Assembly (NCBI GenBank): GCA_913776615.1
Contig: CAJYPK010000013.1
Coordinates: forward strand, 1 to 46,438
Length of the DNA: 46,438 bases
From: an uncultured Hymenobacter sp.
GTDB taxonomy: Bacteria; Bacteroidota; Bacteroidia; Cytophagales; Hymenobacteraceae
Direction of reading: 5' to 3'
Part shown: positions 7,894-17,500 of the stretch, piece after piece
How the letters are laid out: the number at the start of each line of letters is the position of its first letter
Position numbering within the stretch: the first letter of the stretch is position 1
Position numbers and translations under genes: made by a program
The notes under the pieces: model-generated
What the model saw: only the letters and a program-made list of their open reading frames with translations
Databases searched by the model: none
What the model was told of the DNA's origin: nothing

Positions 7894-10446
7894 ATGGAAA
7901 ACAGCCCCAACATCGACCCCAGCCAGGCCGGCAAGACTCACCAGCAAACCGCCAACAACGTGCCCAGGAGCGGCGAGCGGCCCGACCAGGGCGCGGCCCC
8001 CACCATGAACCCCTGGGACAACTCCAATAAAGACGACGCTGACAAGCGCGTCATGGAGGCGCCCGACACCCTGGGGGCCAAGCACGCGCACCCCATTCTA
8101 GCCCAGCCGCCTGAGACGCTGCGCCACCTGCGGCTGGGCCGCCCGGCCACGGTGGCGGCCGGCATCACAGCGGTGCTCAAGTCGGGCAGTTTCAGCTTTC
8201 GGGAAGATGGACCGGTGCGCGGCACCCACGCGCTGCTCAAGCTCAACCAGAAGGATGGCTTTGACTGCTCTAGCTGCGCCTGGCCCGACCCCGACGACCA
8301 CCGCTCGGTGGCCGAGTTTTGCGAAAATGGGGCCAAGGCCACGGCCTCCGACGCGCAGACGGACCCGGTGGGACCGGCGTTTTTCGCCCGGCACAGCCTG
8401 GCGGACCTCTCGCGCATGACCGACCGCGATCTCAATAACGCCGGCCGCCTCACTCACCCGATGGTGCTGTGGCCGGGGGCCACGCACTACGCGCCCATTT
8501 CCTGGCCCGAGGCTTTCCAATTGGCGGGCAAGGAGTTGAACGCGCTGGCCTCGCCCGACGAGGCTATTTTTTACACCTCGGGCAAGGTGCCCAACGAGCC
8601 GGCGTATCTGTACCAGCTGTTCGTGCGGCAGTTTGGCACCAACAACCTGCCCGACTGCTCCAACATGTGCCACGAGAGCAGCGGCGCGGCCATGAGCCCC
8701 ACTACCGGCCTGGGCAAGGGCTCGGTGACGCTCAACGACTTGTACGAGGCCGAGGTCATCCTCATCATCGGCCAAAACCCCGGCACCAACCACCCGCGCA
8801 TGCTGTCGGCGCTGCAAAAAGCCAAGAAGAACGGGGCCAAGATTATCAGCATCAACCCCCTGCACGAAGCGGGCCTGCTGCACTTCAAAAACCCGCAGGA
8901 TTTCATGAACCCGCTCAAGGCGCTGGGCACGCTGCTCGGCGATGGCACGCCCATCACCGACCTCTACCTGCAAGTGCGCATCAACAGCGACCAGCTCGTG
9001 CTGCGCGGCCTGATGAAATGCCTGCTCGAAGCCGAGGAGCTGAATCCTAATCAGGTACTCGACCACGAGTTTATCCGCGACTATACCACCGGCTATCCCG
9101 AGTTAGTCAGCAACCTACACGAAACCAGCTGGGCCGACATTGAGGAAACCAGCGGCCTCACCCGCACCCAGATTCAGGAAGCCGCCAACCTCATTGCCCG
9201 CCATAAGAAGGTGATCACGTGCTGGGCGATGGGCCTTACGCAGCAGAAAAACGGCGTGTACACCATTCAGGAAATCATCAACCTGCATTTTATGAAGGGG
9301 GCCATCGGGATTGCGGGCGCGGGCCTGTGCCCGGTGCGCGGCCACTCCAACGTGCAGGGCGACCGCACGATGGGCATCTGGGAGCGCCCCGGCAACGACT
9401 TTTTGGACGCGCTCGAAAAAGAATTTCACTTCAGGGCTCCGCGCGCCCACGGCCTCGACACCGTAGACTCGGTAAAGGCGCTGCACGACGGCAAGGTGAA
9501 GATTTTCGTGGCCCTGGGCGGCAACATGCTCGCGGCCTGCTCCGACACCGAGTTTGTGGCCGCCGGCATGCGCAAGCTGCGGCTTTCGGTACACATCACG
9601 CCCAAGCTCAACCGCAGCCACCTCACCAACGGCGAAATGGCGCTGCTGCTGCCCTGCTACACCCGCATCGACATCGACCGGCAGCAAAGCGGCCAGCAGA
9701 TCATGAGCTGCGAAAACTCGATGGGCGTGGTGAGCATGAGCAAAGGCGTGCTGGAGCCCATCCCCGGCCAGATGCTGAGCGAGGTGGCCATCGTGTGCGG
9801 CCTGGCGCTGGCCACGCTCGACGCACGCAGCACCGTCGACTGGGTGGGCTGCACCCAGAACTACGACCTCATCCGCGAGTACGTGGCGCGCACCGTGCCG
9901 GGCTTCGAGAAATTCAACGAGAAGCTGCGCCACCCCGGCGGCTTCTACCTGCCCAACGGCCCCCGCGAGCGCAACTTCACCACCGACAACGGCAAGGCCA
10001 ACTTCACGGCCACGCCCTACGAAAAGCACGTGCTTGAACCCGGCCAACTGGTGCTGATGACCATTCGCTCGCACGACCAGTTCAACACCACCGTGTACGA
10101 CTACAACGACCGCTACCGGGGCGTGTACAACGAGCGCCGCGTCATTTTCATGCACGCCGCCGACATTGCCGAGCGTGGTCTGCGCGCCCGGCAGCTCGTT
10201 ACCATCACCAGCCACTTCGAGGGCCAGCAGCGCCACGCCGAGCAGTTTATCGTGGTGCCCTACGACATTCCGCGGGGCAACTGCGCCGTGTACTTCCCGG
10301 AGGGTAACGTGCTGGTGCCCATCGGCTCGGTCGCTTACAAAAGCAACACGCCCACCTCGAAGTTCGTGGTCGTGACGGTAGCCCCGGCTGAGCTGCCGGC
10401 CGGCACGCGCCTACCGGCGGGTACGCAGGTGGCCGTACCGGCTTAG
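7894..10446 (+). CDS. FdhF/YdeP family molybdopterin oxidoreductase
   Basis: Encodes about 850 residues of the YdeP-like branch of the bis-MGD molybdenum enzymes related to formate dehydrogenase H. From Met at 7894, FDCSSCAWPDPD carries Cys125 and Cys128. The block CSNMCHESSG puts Cys259 where FdhF has its active-site selenocysteine, so this Cys is the likely Mo ligand. IIGQNPGTNHPRM and AKKNGAKIISINP are MGD-binding blocks, and a C-terminal molydop-binding beta-barrel begins near LMTIRSHDQFNTT. In some bacteria YdeP is associated with acid resistance; the substrate here is unknown. The N-terminal 90 residues are Pro/Gln-rich and poorly conserved. An in-frame ATG at 7834 would add 20 residues and cannot be excluded. 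Confidence 0.92.
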   Translation: MENSPNIDPSQAGKTHQQTANNVPRSGERPDQGAAPTMNPWDNSNKDDADKRVMEAPDTLGAKHAHPILAQPPETLRHLRLGRPATVAAGITAVLKSGSFSFREDGPVRGTHALLKLNQKDGFDCSSCAWPDPDDHRSVAEFCENGAKATASDAQTDPVGPAFFARHSLADLSRMTDRDLNNAGRLTHPMVLWPGATHYAPISWPEAFQLAGKELNALASPDEAIFYTSGKVPNEPAYLYQLFVRQFGTNNLPDCSNMCHESSGAAMSPTTGLGKGSVTLNDLYEAEVILIIGQNPGTNHPRMLSALQKAKKNGAKIISINPLHEAGLLHFKNPQDFMNPLKALGTLLGDGTPITDLYLQVRINSDQLVLRGLMKCLLEAEELNPNQVLDHEFIRDYTTGYPELVSNLHETSWADIEETSGLTRTQIQEAANLIARHKKVITCWAMGLTQQKNGVYTIQEIINLHFMKGAIGIAGAGLCPVRGHSNVQGDRTMGIWERPGNDFLDALEKEFHFRAPRAHGLDTVDSVKALHDGKVKIFVALGGNMLAACSDTEFVAAGMRKLRLSVHITPKLNRSHLTNGEMALLLPCYTRIDIDRQQSGQQIMSCENSMGVVSMSKGVLEPIPGQMLSEVAIVCGLALATLDARSTVDWVGCTQNYDLIREYVARTVPGFEKFNEKLRHPGGFYLPNGPRERNFTTDNGKANFTATPYEKHVLEPGQLVLMTIRSHDQFNTTVYDYNDRYRGVYNERRVIFMHAADIAERGLRARQLVTITSHFEGQQRHAEQFIVVPYDIPRGNCAVYFPEGNVLVPIGSVAYKSNTPTSKFVVVTVAPAELPAGTRLPAGTQVAVPA

Positions 10447-10520
10447 TGCCAGGTGCTGGTGCCTGCAACAAACGCCTCTTGCCCGCCACCGAGCGTAGCG
10501 GTACCGGCTTAGTACTCCGC

Positions 10521-10603
10521 CTTGTAGCACCAAGCTCCAGCTTGGTGATGCGCCTGGAGAGTAAACCCAGACACATCACCAAGCTGGAGCTTGGTGTTAC
10601 AAG
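10521..10603. repeat. Inverted hairpin repeat, family A copy 1
   Basis: Arms 10521-10550 and 10574-10603 match with one mismatch in 30 bp, around a 23-bp spacer that adds a short CTGG/CCAG stem. Each arm is itself a hairpin (CACCAAGCT, two-base loop, AGCTTGGTG) preceded by GTAG or GTAA. It sits between two converging genes, 8 bp from the stop codon of the cysteine synthase-like gene. Two more copies lie at 13003-13083 and 29424-29502. Confidence 0.85.
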
Positions 10604-10611
10604 ACGAAGTA

Positions 10612-11688
10612 CTACTCCGCCGCGTGCGTACAGGGCGTAGCCAGGCGGCTGATGGGGTGATAATCGACAAATTCCACCTCGGGGGCCAGGTAGCCGGGGC
10701 GCACGGGCTCGTCGCGCAGCAGGTCGGTGCTGAGGTACTTTTTATTGCTGTCGCAGAGCAGGGTAACCACCGTGGCCTCGGGGCCGAGCTCGGCGGCCAG
10801 GCGGATGGCGGCAATCACGTTGGCCCCCGACGAGATGCCCACGGCCAGCCCGAGCTGCTGGGCCAGCTTCTGGGCCACCAGGATGGCGTCGCCGTCCGAA
10901 GCCTGCATCACGGCGTCGAGCTCGTCGAGCTGCACGATGGCGGGAATAAACTCGTCGGAAATGCCCTGAATGCGGTGCGAGCCCACCTTATGGCCCGTGG
11001 TGAGCGTGGGCGACTCGGCCGGCTCCAGGGGGTGAATTTTCACCCCGGGAAAGTGCTGGCGCAGGTAGTGGCCGGTGCCCATGACGGTACCGCCGGTGCC
11101 CACCCCCGCCACGAAGGCCGTGGGCGTACGGCCCACGCTGGCGAGCTGGGCGGCAATTTCGGGGCCGGTGGTGCGGGCGTGCGCCTCGGCGTTGTAACAA
11201 TTCTCAAACTGCCGGGTGAGGAATACCCGCTCGTCGGCGGCGGCCATGTCTTCCGAGAGCTTGATGCTGCCCAGGAAACCGCCCTGCGCCTTGCTGATGA
11301 GCGTGACCTCGGCCCCCAGCGAGCGAATGATATCCTGACGCTCCCGGCTGAGCCAGTCGGGCATGAGGATGTGCACGGGGTGGCCCAGCGCCTTGCCGAT
11401 GGCGGCAAACGCGATGCCGGTGTTACCGCTGGTAGCTTCCACGATGGTGTCGCCGGGCTGAATCTTGCCCTGCTCGTAAGCCTGCTGCAAGATGTAGAGG
11501 GCCATGCGGTCCTTGAGGCTGCCGGTGAGGTTGTAGTGCTCGCACTTTACAAATACCTGGCCCGGCTGGCCCCGGTAGCGGTAGTGCAGCGCCAGCATGG
11601 GCGTGTTACCTACCAGGTGCCAGAGGTGGCTGAACTTGGCGGTGAGGTCGGGCGAGGCGAGCGCGGGCGCGGCGGTTTCTTGTTGCAT
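10612..11688 (-). CDS. PLP-dependent cysteine synthase family protein
   Basis: Encodes 358 residues of the fold-type II PLP family (cysteine synthase / cystathionine beta-synthase). The PLP lysine lies in YNLTGSLKDRMA, the substrate loop is EATSGNTGIAFAA, and the phosphate-binding Gly loop is GVGTGGTVMGTG. The C-terminal serine region GISSGANVIAA is intact. The tail LLCDSNKKYLSTDLL resembles cysteine synthase-like proteins related to CBS. It probably makes cysteine from O-acetylserine or handles cystathionine, but the exact reaction cannot be fixed. I start at ATG 11688 (MQQETAAP); the open frame runs further upstream without homology. It follows the TlpA-like gene by 88 bp on the same strand. 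Confidence 0.9.
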   Translation of the reverse strand: MQQETAAPALASPDLTAKFSHLWHLVGNTPMLALHYRYRGQPGQVFVKCEHYNLTGSLKDRMALYILQQAYEQGKIQPGDTIVEATSGNTGIAFAAIGKALGHPVHILMPDWLSRERQDIIRSLGAEVTLISKAQGGFLGSIKLSEDMAAADERVFLTRQFENCYNAEAHARTTGPEIAAQLASVGRTPTAFVAGVGTGGTVMGTGHYLRQHFPGVKIHPLEPAESPTLTTGHKVGSHRIQGISDEFIPAIVQLDELDAVMQASDGDAILVAQKLAQQLGLAVGISSGANVIAAIRLAAELGPEATVVTLLCDSNKKYLSTDLLRDEPVRPGYLAPEVEFVDYHPISRLATPCTHAAE

Positions 11689-11776
11689 GGCGAAAAAAGA
11701 CGGGTGCCAGGGGAGAAGAAAGCAGCCCGGTCCGGCAAAATTCCGCACCCGGCCGCCTTCTCCCAACATCCGTGAA

Positions 11777-12937
11777 TCATTTAGTAGTAAAAAGCTGGGC
11801 CAGCTTGGTTTGCAGCTCCTCACCCCGCAGATTTTTGGCGATAACCCGGCCCTGGGGGTCAACCAGGAAATTTTGGGGCACGGCGGCGATGCCGTATTGC
11901 AGGGCCACCGCGTTTTTCCAGCCTTGCAGGTCGGAGAGCTGGGTCCAGGTCAGGCCGTCGGTTTCGATGGCCTTCACCCAGGGCTCCTTCTTACCGTCGA
12001 GCGATACGCCCAGCACCTCGAAGCCCTGGCCGTGGTACTTGTCGTACATGGCCTTCACGTTGGGGTTTTCGGCGCGGCAGGGGCCGCACCAGCTGGCCCA
12101 GAAGTCAACCAGCACGTACTTCCCCCGAAAATCACTCAGCTTCACCTGCTTGCCGTTGACGTCGGCCTGGGCAAAGTCGGGCCGGGTACCGAGGGCCGTC
12201 CGGTCGTAGGTCGTCATAAACTTACTAATGCTGCGGCCGGGCTGCGAAGCTTTGGCCACGGGGCCAAGCTGCTTGTACAGCTTGCTGGCCTCGTCGTAGT
12301 TCGGAAAATCGACGAAGCGCCACTGCACCACCGAGGCCGCCACTACCGAATTGGGGTGGGCCTGCACGTAGGCCTCGGCGATCTGCTTCGACTCGGCTTC
12401 CAGCGCCGCGAAGCGGGCGTCGGCCTCCTTGCGGGCCTCGGGCGTGGGCTCCTTGGCCCCGGCGGGAGTGGCCTTTTGCAGCATTTCGTAGATGGGGCCG
12501 GCCTTCTGCCGGATGACGTTCCACTGCTTGTCGTAGGTGGCGTACTCATCCTGCGTAGCCGAGCCCTTCACAATCGGCGCGGCCTGGGCTTCGGCGGGCA
12601 GCTGAATGGTGAGTGGCTTATTCTCAACGAACAAGCCGGCGTAGCGCTTCACGGCGGGCAGGCGCAGCCCGTACCAGGTAGGCTCGGCTACCCGCCCGTT
12701 GAAGGTAAAGCGGCCATTTTGCACGGTGGCTGAGTCTTTGGTAGGCTTGTCGCCGAAGCTCAGCAGGTACACTTTAGTGCCGTCGGGGGCGGCTACCTCG
12801 CCTTGCAGGGTGTAGCCGGGGGCCGCCGCAACGGGCTTGGGGCGGGCGGCGGGCATTTTTTTCTGGGCGGCGGCCGGGCCGGCGGCGAGCAGGGCCGCGC
12901 CGAGCAGCAGGGTGGGTAGATTGGGGCAATAAGTCAT
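11777..12937 (-). CDS. TlpA-like thioredoxin with DUF4369 domain
   Basis: Encodes 386 residues. A signal peptide (LLLGAALLAAGPAAAQ) targets it to the periplasm or outer surface. Residues about 40-140 look like the DUF4369 domain (YTLQGEVAAPDGTKVYLLSF, VQNGRFTFNGRV). A charged helical linker follows, then a TlpA/AhpC-TSA-type thioredoxin domain with LVDFWASWCGPCRAENP, whose CGPC pair lies near residue 282, and the cis-proline loop AAVPQNFLVD. It is likely a thiol-disulfide oxidoreductase. It lies downstream of susC-susD on the same strand, a layout common in Bacteroidota, but a hairpin repeat separates it from susD and may split the transcript. The partner substrate is unknown. Confidence 0.92.
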   Translation of the reverse strand: MTYCPNLPTLLLGAALLAAGPAAAQKKMPAARPKPVAAAPGYTLQGEVAAPDGTKVYLLSFGDKPTKDSATVQNGRFTFNGRVAEPTWYGLRLPAVKRYAGLFVENKPLTIQLPAEAQAAPIVKGSATQDEYATYDKQWNVIRQKAGPIYEMLQKATPAGAKEPTPEARKEADARFAALEAESKQIAEAYVQAHPNSVVAASVVQWRFVDFPNYDEASKLYKQLGPVAKASQPGRSISKFMTTYDRTALGTRPDFAQADVNGKQVKLSDFRGKYVLVDFWASWCGPCRAENPNVKAMYDKYHGQGFEVLGVSLDGKKEPWVKAIETDGLTWTQLSDLQGWKNAVALQYGIAAVPQNFLVDPQGRVIAKNLRGEELQTKLAQLFTTK

Positions 12938-13002
12938 GGTAGATTTTGGCTTCGGAGTGGAAATTGAGTGGCTGCTGCGTCAGCGTCTCACGGGACCAGT
13001 AG

Positions 13003-13083
13003 TTGTAACACCAAGCTCCGGCTTGGTGATGCGCTTGGCTAGCGTACGCAAACGCATCACCAAGCTAGAGCTTGGTGTTACAA
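13003..13083. repeat. Inverted hairpin repeat, family A copy 2
   Basis: Arms 13003-13033 and 13053-13083 match over 31 bp with two mismatches, around a 19-bp spacer. Each arm can form a CACCAAGCT/AGCTTGGTG-type small hairpin. The element ends two bases before the susD stop codon and lies between susD and the TlpA-like gene, where it could lower downstream expression or stabilise the susCD mRNA end. Confidence 0.85.
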
Positions 13084-13084
13084 G

Positions 13085-14497
13085 CTAATAGCCAGGATTC
13101 TGCGTCAGCGCCGGGTTGGCCAGCAGTTGGGTCGTCGGGATGGGCCACACGTTGTCGTTGGGGTCCCAGGCAACGCCCTTCTGCGGCCCCAGCACGGCGG
13201 CCACGCGGCCGGTACGGATGAGGTCGAACCAGCGGTGACCATACTCGGTGAAGAGCTCCAGCCGGCGCTCGTTTTCCACAGCCAGCAGGGCATCGGCCTG
13301 GCTCAGCCCCGTCGATAATGCCGGAGCCCCGGCGCGATTACGCACCGCGTTGAGGTCAGCGATACCGTCGCTCACCTTGCCCTGGCGGATGCGCGCCTCG
13401 GCCCGAATGAGATACTGCTCGGCCAGGCGCAGCACCACGCTGTACTCGGTGGCCAGGCCGGCGTTGGGCGTATTTATCCGCTGCTGGTACTTGAAGGGGT
13501 AGCGGTAGGTGGTGCCCGCCACGGTGTAGGCGCCAATCCAGGTGCTGGCACGGTTGTCGGGCGTGCCGAAGGCGCTGGATAAGGAGTTGGTTAGTTGAAA
13601 AGTACCCGTGGGTGCGGCCGTCAGCGAGGGCGGCACGAAGTAGGTTGCCTCGGCCGTATTGGTCGAGATGGTCCCCGCCCGGCGCAGCTGCCAGATGGCT
13701 TCCTGGCTATTCGACAAGAACACCTGGCTGAGGGCCGGCAGGGAGTAGAGCGACGTTTGGGCGAGTACGGCGCTGGCCTGGGCTTCGGCGGCGGACCAGT
13801 TTTGCTGGTAGAGGTACGCCCGCGCCAGCAGGGCCGTGGCGGCGGCCTGGTTTACCCGGGTGCGCTCGCCGCTCACGGGGTAGGCCGGGCTCAGCTGCTT
13901 TTGCGCGTCCAGCAGGTCGGTTACCACCTGGGCGTACACGGTAGCCCGGGGGGTGCGGCCCAGGGTGCTGCTGGTGGCGTAGTCGGTGGTGAGCACCAGC
14001 GGCACGTCGCCGTACAAGCTGGTGAGGTAAAAGTAGTTGAACGCCCGCAGGAACTTGGCTTCGCCCAGCAGCTGCGTCTTGAGGCTGGCCGTGAGGCTAT
14101 TGCTGGCCGTGAGGCCCGCCACCGCCGTGTTGCATTGGTAAATGTTGGTGTAGGCCTGGCTCCATACCGTGCTGGCAGTGTTGCCGGCCGGGCTTATCTG
14201 GTTGAGGCGAAACGAGTCGTAGCCGGTGGTCGGAAATACCGTCTCATCGGCCGCTACCGCCAGCAAGACGGAAAGGCCCGCATCGTTGGCAATGCCGGGC
14301 ACGGCGGTACCCCGCGAGGTGAGGCCGATGTAAATGCCGAGCACGCCCGCCGTGGCCGAGCCGTCGGCGGCGTACACGTTGGTATCGACTACCTGGGTGG
14401 GCGGCGGGCCCACGTCGAGAAAATTGCACGAGCCCAGGCCCAGCAAGGCCGGCACGAGCAGCCGGCGCGAAAAACGAAGTAGCGCTTGCGTTTGCAT
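13085..14497 (-). CDS. SusD/RagB family nutrient-binding lipoprotein
   Basis: Encodes 470 residues. A lipoprotein signal (LLVPALLGLGSC) places acylated Cys24 at the mature N-terminus. SusD-family features are the early NIYQCNTAVAGL helix, the LGEAKFLRAFNYFYLTSLYGDVPLVL tetratricopeptide-like block, the AATALLARAYLYQQNW helix, the ENERRLELFTEYGHRWFDLIRTG block, and the ending NPALTQNPGY. SusD forms the lid over its SusC partner. It starts 25 bp after the upstream susC stop codon, so the two are surely co-transcribed. The ligand is unknown. Confidence 0.95.
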   Translation of the reverse strand: MQTQALLRFSRRLLVPALLGLGSCNFLDVGPPPTQVVDTNVYAADGSATAGVLGIYIGLTSRGTAVPGIANDAGLSVLLAVAADETVFPTTGYDSFRLNQISPAGNTASTVWSQAYTNIYQCNTAVAGLTASNSLTASLKTQLLGEAKFLRAFNYFYLTSLYGDVPLVLTTDYATSSTLGRTPRATVYAQVVTDLLDAQKQLSPAYPVSGERTRVNQAAATALLARAYLYQQNWSAAEAQASAVLAQTSLYSLPALSQVFLSNSQEAIWQLRRAGTISTNTAEATYFVPPSLTAAPTGTFQLTNSLSSAFGTPDNRASTWIGAYTVAGTTYRYPFKYQQRINTPNAGLATEYSVVLRLAEQYLIRAEARIRQGKVSDGIADLNAVRNRAGAPALSTGLSQADALLAVENERRLELFTEYGHRWFDLIRTGRVAAVLGPQKGVAWDPNDNVWPIPTTQLLANPALTQNPGY

Positions 14498-14522
14498 AAC
14501 GAGTTAAATTCTTAGCCAACAA

Positions 14523-17500
14523 TTAGATAGACACCTGCACCCCGCCCGTGAGCACCCGCTGGGGCGGCAGCGCCCACAACGGCACCTCGGGGTCGAAGCC
14601 ATTGTAGCGGGTGAGGGTGAACAGGTTCTGGCCCTGCACGTAGACGCGCAGCCCCTGCAGATGCCAGCTCTGCACGGTGGCGGCGGGCAGCGCGTAGCCC
14701 AGCGCCAGCGTTTTGAGGCGGATGAACGAGGCATCGCCAAACACGTCGGGCGAGTTGGTGTAGTTGAAATACGTGCTGTAGGCGGGGCCAAACGACGCGG
14801 TAGCCTTCGGAATGTCGGTCACGTCGCCGGGCTTCTGCCAGCGGCGCAGCGCGTCGGTGGTCCAGTTGCTCATGCTCTGGCCGGGCGGGCCCTGGGGCAC
14901 GTAGCTCTTGGCTGTTTGCTTGGTGAATTGCAGGAAGAAATCCAGGCTGAAGCCTTTGTACGACAAGCTGTTTTGCAGCCCCCCGTAGAACTTGGGGTAG
15001 CCCGTGGTGCGGATCTCCGTCGAGAGGGCGGGGTTGTTGGCAAACTGGCCGGTGGGGCTGACGTAGGTGCCGCTGGCCAGGCCGGTGGCCGGGTCGATGC
15101 CGGTGTAGGGGTAAAAGCGCGTGAGCGACGTAGACTCGCCCAGCAGGTACCGGCTGCCGTAGAACGAGCCCGCCAGGTTCGGAAATTCCAGCAGCTTGTT
15201 GGTGGGCACGGTAAGCGTGGCGGCCGAGGTCCAAGTAAACTGGCCGGTCTGCACGTTGGTCGTGTTCAGGCTGAACTCGAAGCCCCGGTTGAGCACCACG
15301 GCCGGGAAGTTGGCGGTAACGCTCGAAAAGCCGGTCTGGCTGGGCACGGCGTAGCCCACCAGCTGGTTGTCGGAGATGCTGCGGTAGTAGTCGGCCGTGA
15401 GCAGGATGCGGTCCTTCAGAAAGCCCAGCTCGATGGCCAGGTCCAGCTTCTTCACGTTTTCCCAGCGGAAGTTGGCGTTGCTCAGGCGGCTGGGGGTCAG
15501 GCCCAGCAGCGAGCCGTAGGCCGCGCGGCCCGTCGATTGAAACGTAGCCAGGTAGTCGTAGTAGCCCGTGCCGAGGTCGTTGCCGGTGATGCCGTAGCTG
15601 GCCCGCAGCTTGCCGTAGCTCAGCACGGGCAGGTTGTTCTTCACAAACTCCTCGCCCGAGAACAGCCACGCCGCGCCGCCCGCCCCGAAGTTACCCCAGC
15701 GGTTGTCGGGCCCGAACTTCGACGAGCCATCGCGCCGAAACGTGCCATTGACAATGTAGCGGCCCTTGTAGTTGTAGTTCAGGCGGCCGAATACCGACTG
15801 GTAGCGGTAGGTAAAGGCATCGTCGACGTAGTAAGTTTTGGTGCTGGCGGCGGTCAGGTTTTCGAGTACTGCGTCGGAGACGTAGTCGGTAGCCGCCACG
15901 TAGAGCTGCTCGCTGGCCGTTTGCTGAAACGTACCGCCGGCCAGCACCTGGAGGTCACCTACGCCAACGGTGCGGTTGTAAGTCAGCTGCGGCTCGGCCA
16001 GGTAAGTGGTGGTGGCGGCGTTGGCAATCTCTGCCGAGGCCTTCACCGCCCCATCGAAGGGGCTCACCGACGCGGCGGGCCGGGGGCTGAACTGGTCCAT
16101 CGTGAGCCGGTTGAGGCCGGCGCTCACCTTGGCCGCCAGGCCCGGTAAGATGGTGTAGCTCAGGGCTACGTCGCCGAGCAGGTTGCGGCTGGTGTTGGTG
16201 ATGCCGCGCAGGGCGATGGCGTAAGGGTTGGTGAGGCCGGCCACGAAATTGAGCGTGCCGTCGGCATTGTAGGGGTTGTAGTTGGGCGGCAGCGTAATGA
16301 GGGTGGTAAAATCCTGCGCGGCCTGCCTGTTAGACGTATGCACGTAGCCCATCGAAGCGTCGAGGTGCAGGCGCCCGTTGGCCGAAGCCTGGTTGATGGC
16401 CAGCCGACCGTTGTAGCGGTTGCTGAAATAATCGCCCAGATAAATGCTGCCCTGCCGCCGGAAACCGCCCGTGATGGCCATGCGCGTGAGCGTGGTGCCG
16501 GCCGTGTAGCTGGCCTGCGCGTCGGTGACGGGCGCGGTGCCGCCAATCAGCGTCTTCTGCCAGTCGGTGTAGCGCTGCTGGTCGAAGGTCACGAGGTCGG
16601 GCGCGTTGCCGGCCGTGGGCGTAATCCCGTCGTTGGCAAAGGCCTCGCGACGCATGGCCAGGTACTGCTCAGTGTTGAGCTGGTTGATGAAGCGGGTGGC
16701 CTGGCCCGCGCCGGTGTACACGTTCACGTCGAGCTTACCCTGCCCGGCCTTGGCTTTCTTGGTGGTGATGAGCACCACGCCGTTGGCCCCGCGCGAGCCG
16801 TAGATGGCCGTGGCGTCGGCGTCCTTCAGCACGTCGATGCTGGCAATGTCGGCGGGGTTGATGCTGTTGAGCGGGCTGTCGTAGCTGCCCTGCGGGGCAA
16901 AGGCCCCGAAGGCGGCGAAGCTGTTGAGGCCGTTGGCCGCGTAGGGCACGCCATCGACCACGTACAGCGGCTGGTTGCCCCCCAGCAGCGAGTTCTGGCC
17001 CCGGATCTGCACGTTCAGCGTCGAGCCGCCGAAGCCGGTAGCCGGCGTCACGAGCACGCCCGCCAGGCGGCCCTGCAAGGCCTCCATGGGGTTGCTCACC
17101 GGCTGCTGGGCAATGGTTTTGGCGTCGATGGTGCCCACGGCACCGGTATTTTCGCGCTGGGTAGTAGTGCCGTAGGCCACCACCACCACGTCGTCGAGCT
17201 TGCTCACCCCGCGCCGCAGCTTTACCTCGATGCTGGTCTGGCCGTTCAGGGGAATTTCCTGGGGCTCGTAGCCCACGTAGGAGAAAATGAGCACCGCGTC
17301 GGGGCTCGCTACCGTGAGGTTGTATTGCCCGTTGGCATCGGTGGCGGTGGAGGGTGCCGTGCGGGCGTCGGCCGATTTCACGCGCACCGTCACGCCCGGA
17401 ATGGGCTCGCCGTTCTCGTCGCGCACGATACCAATTACCTGCACGGGTGCCGCTACCGCCGCCCGACCCGCTGGCTTTTGCTTGATGATGATCGACTTAT

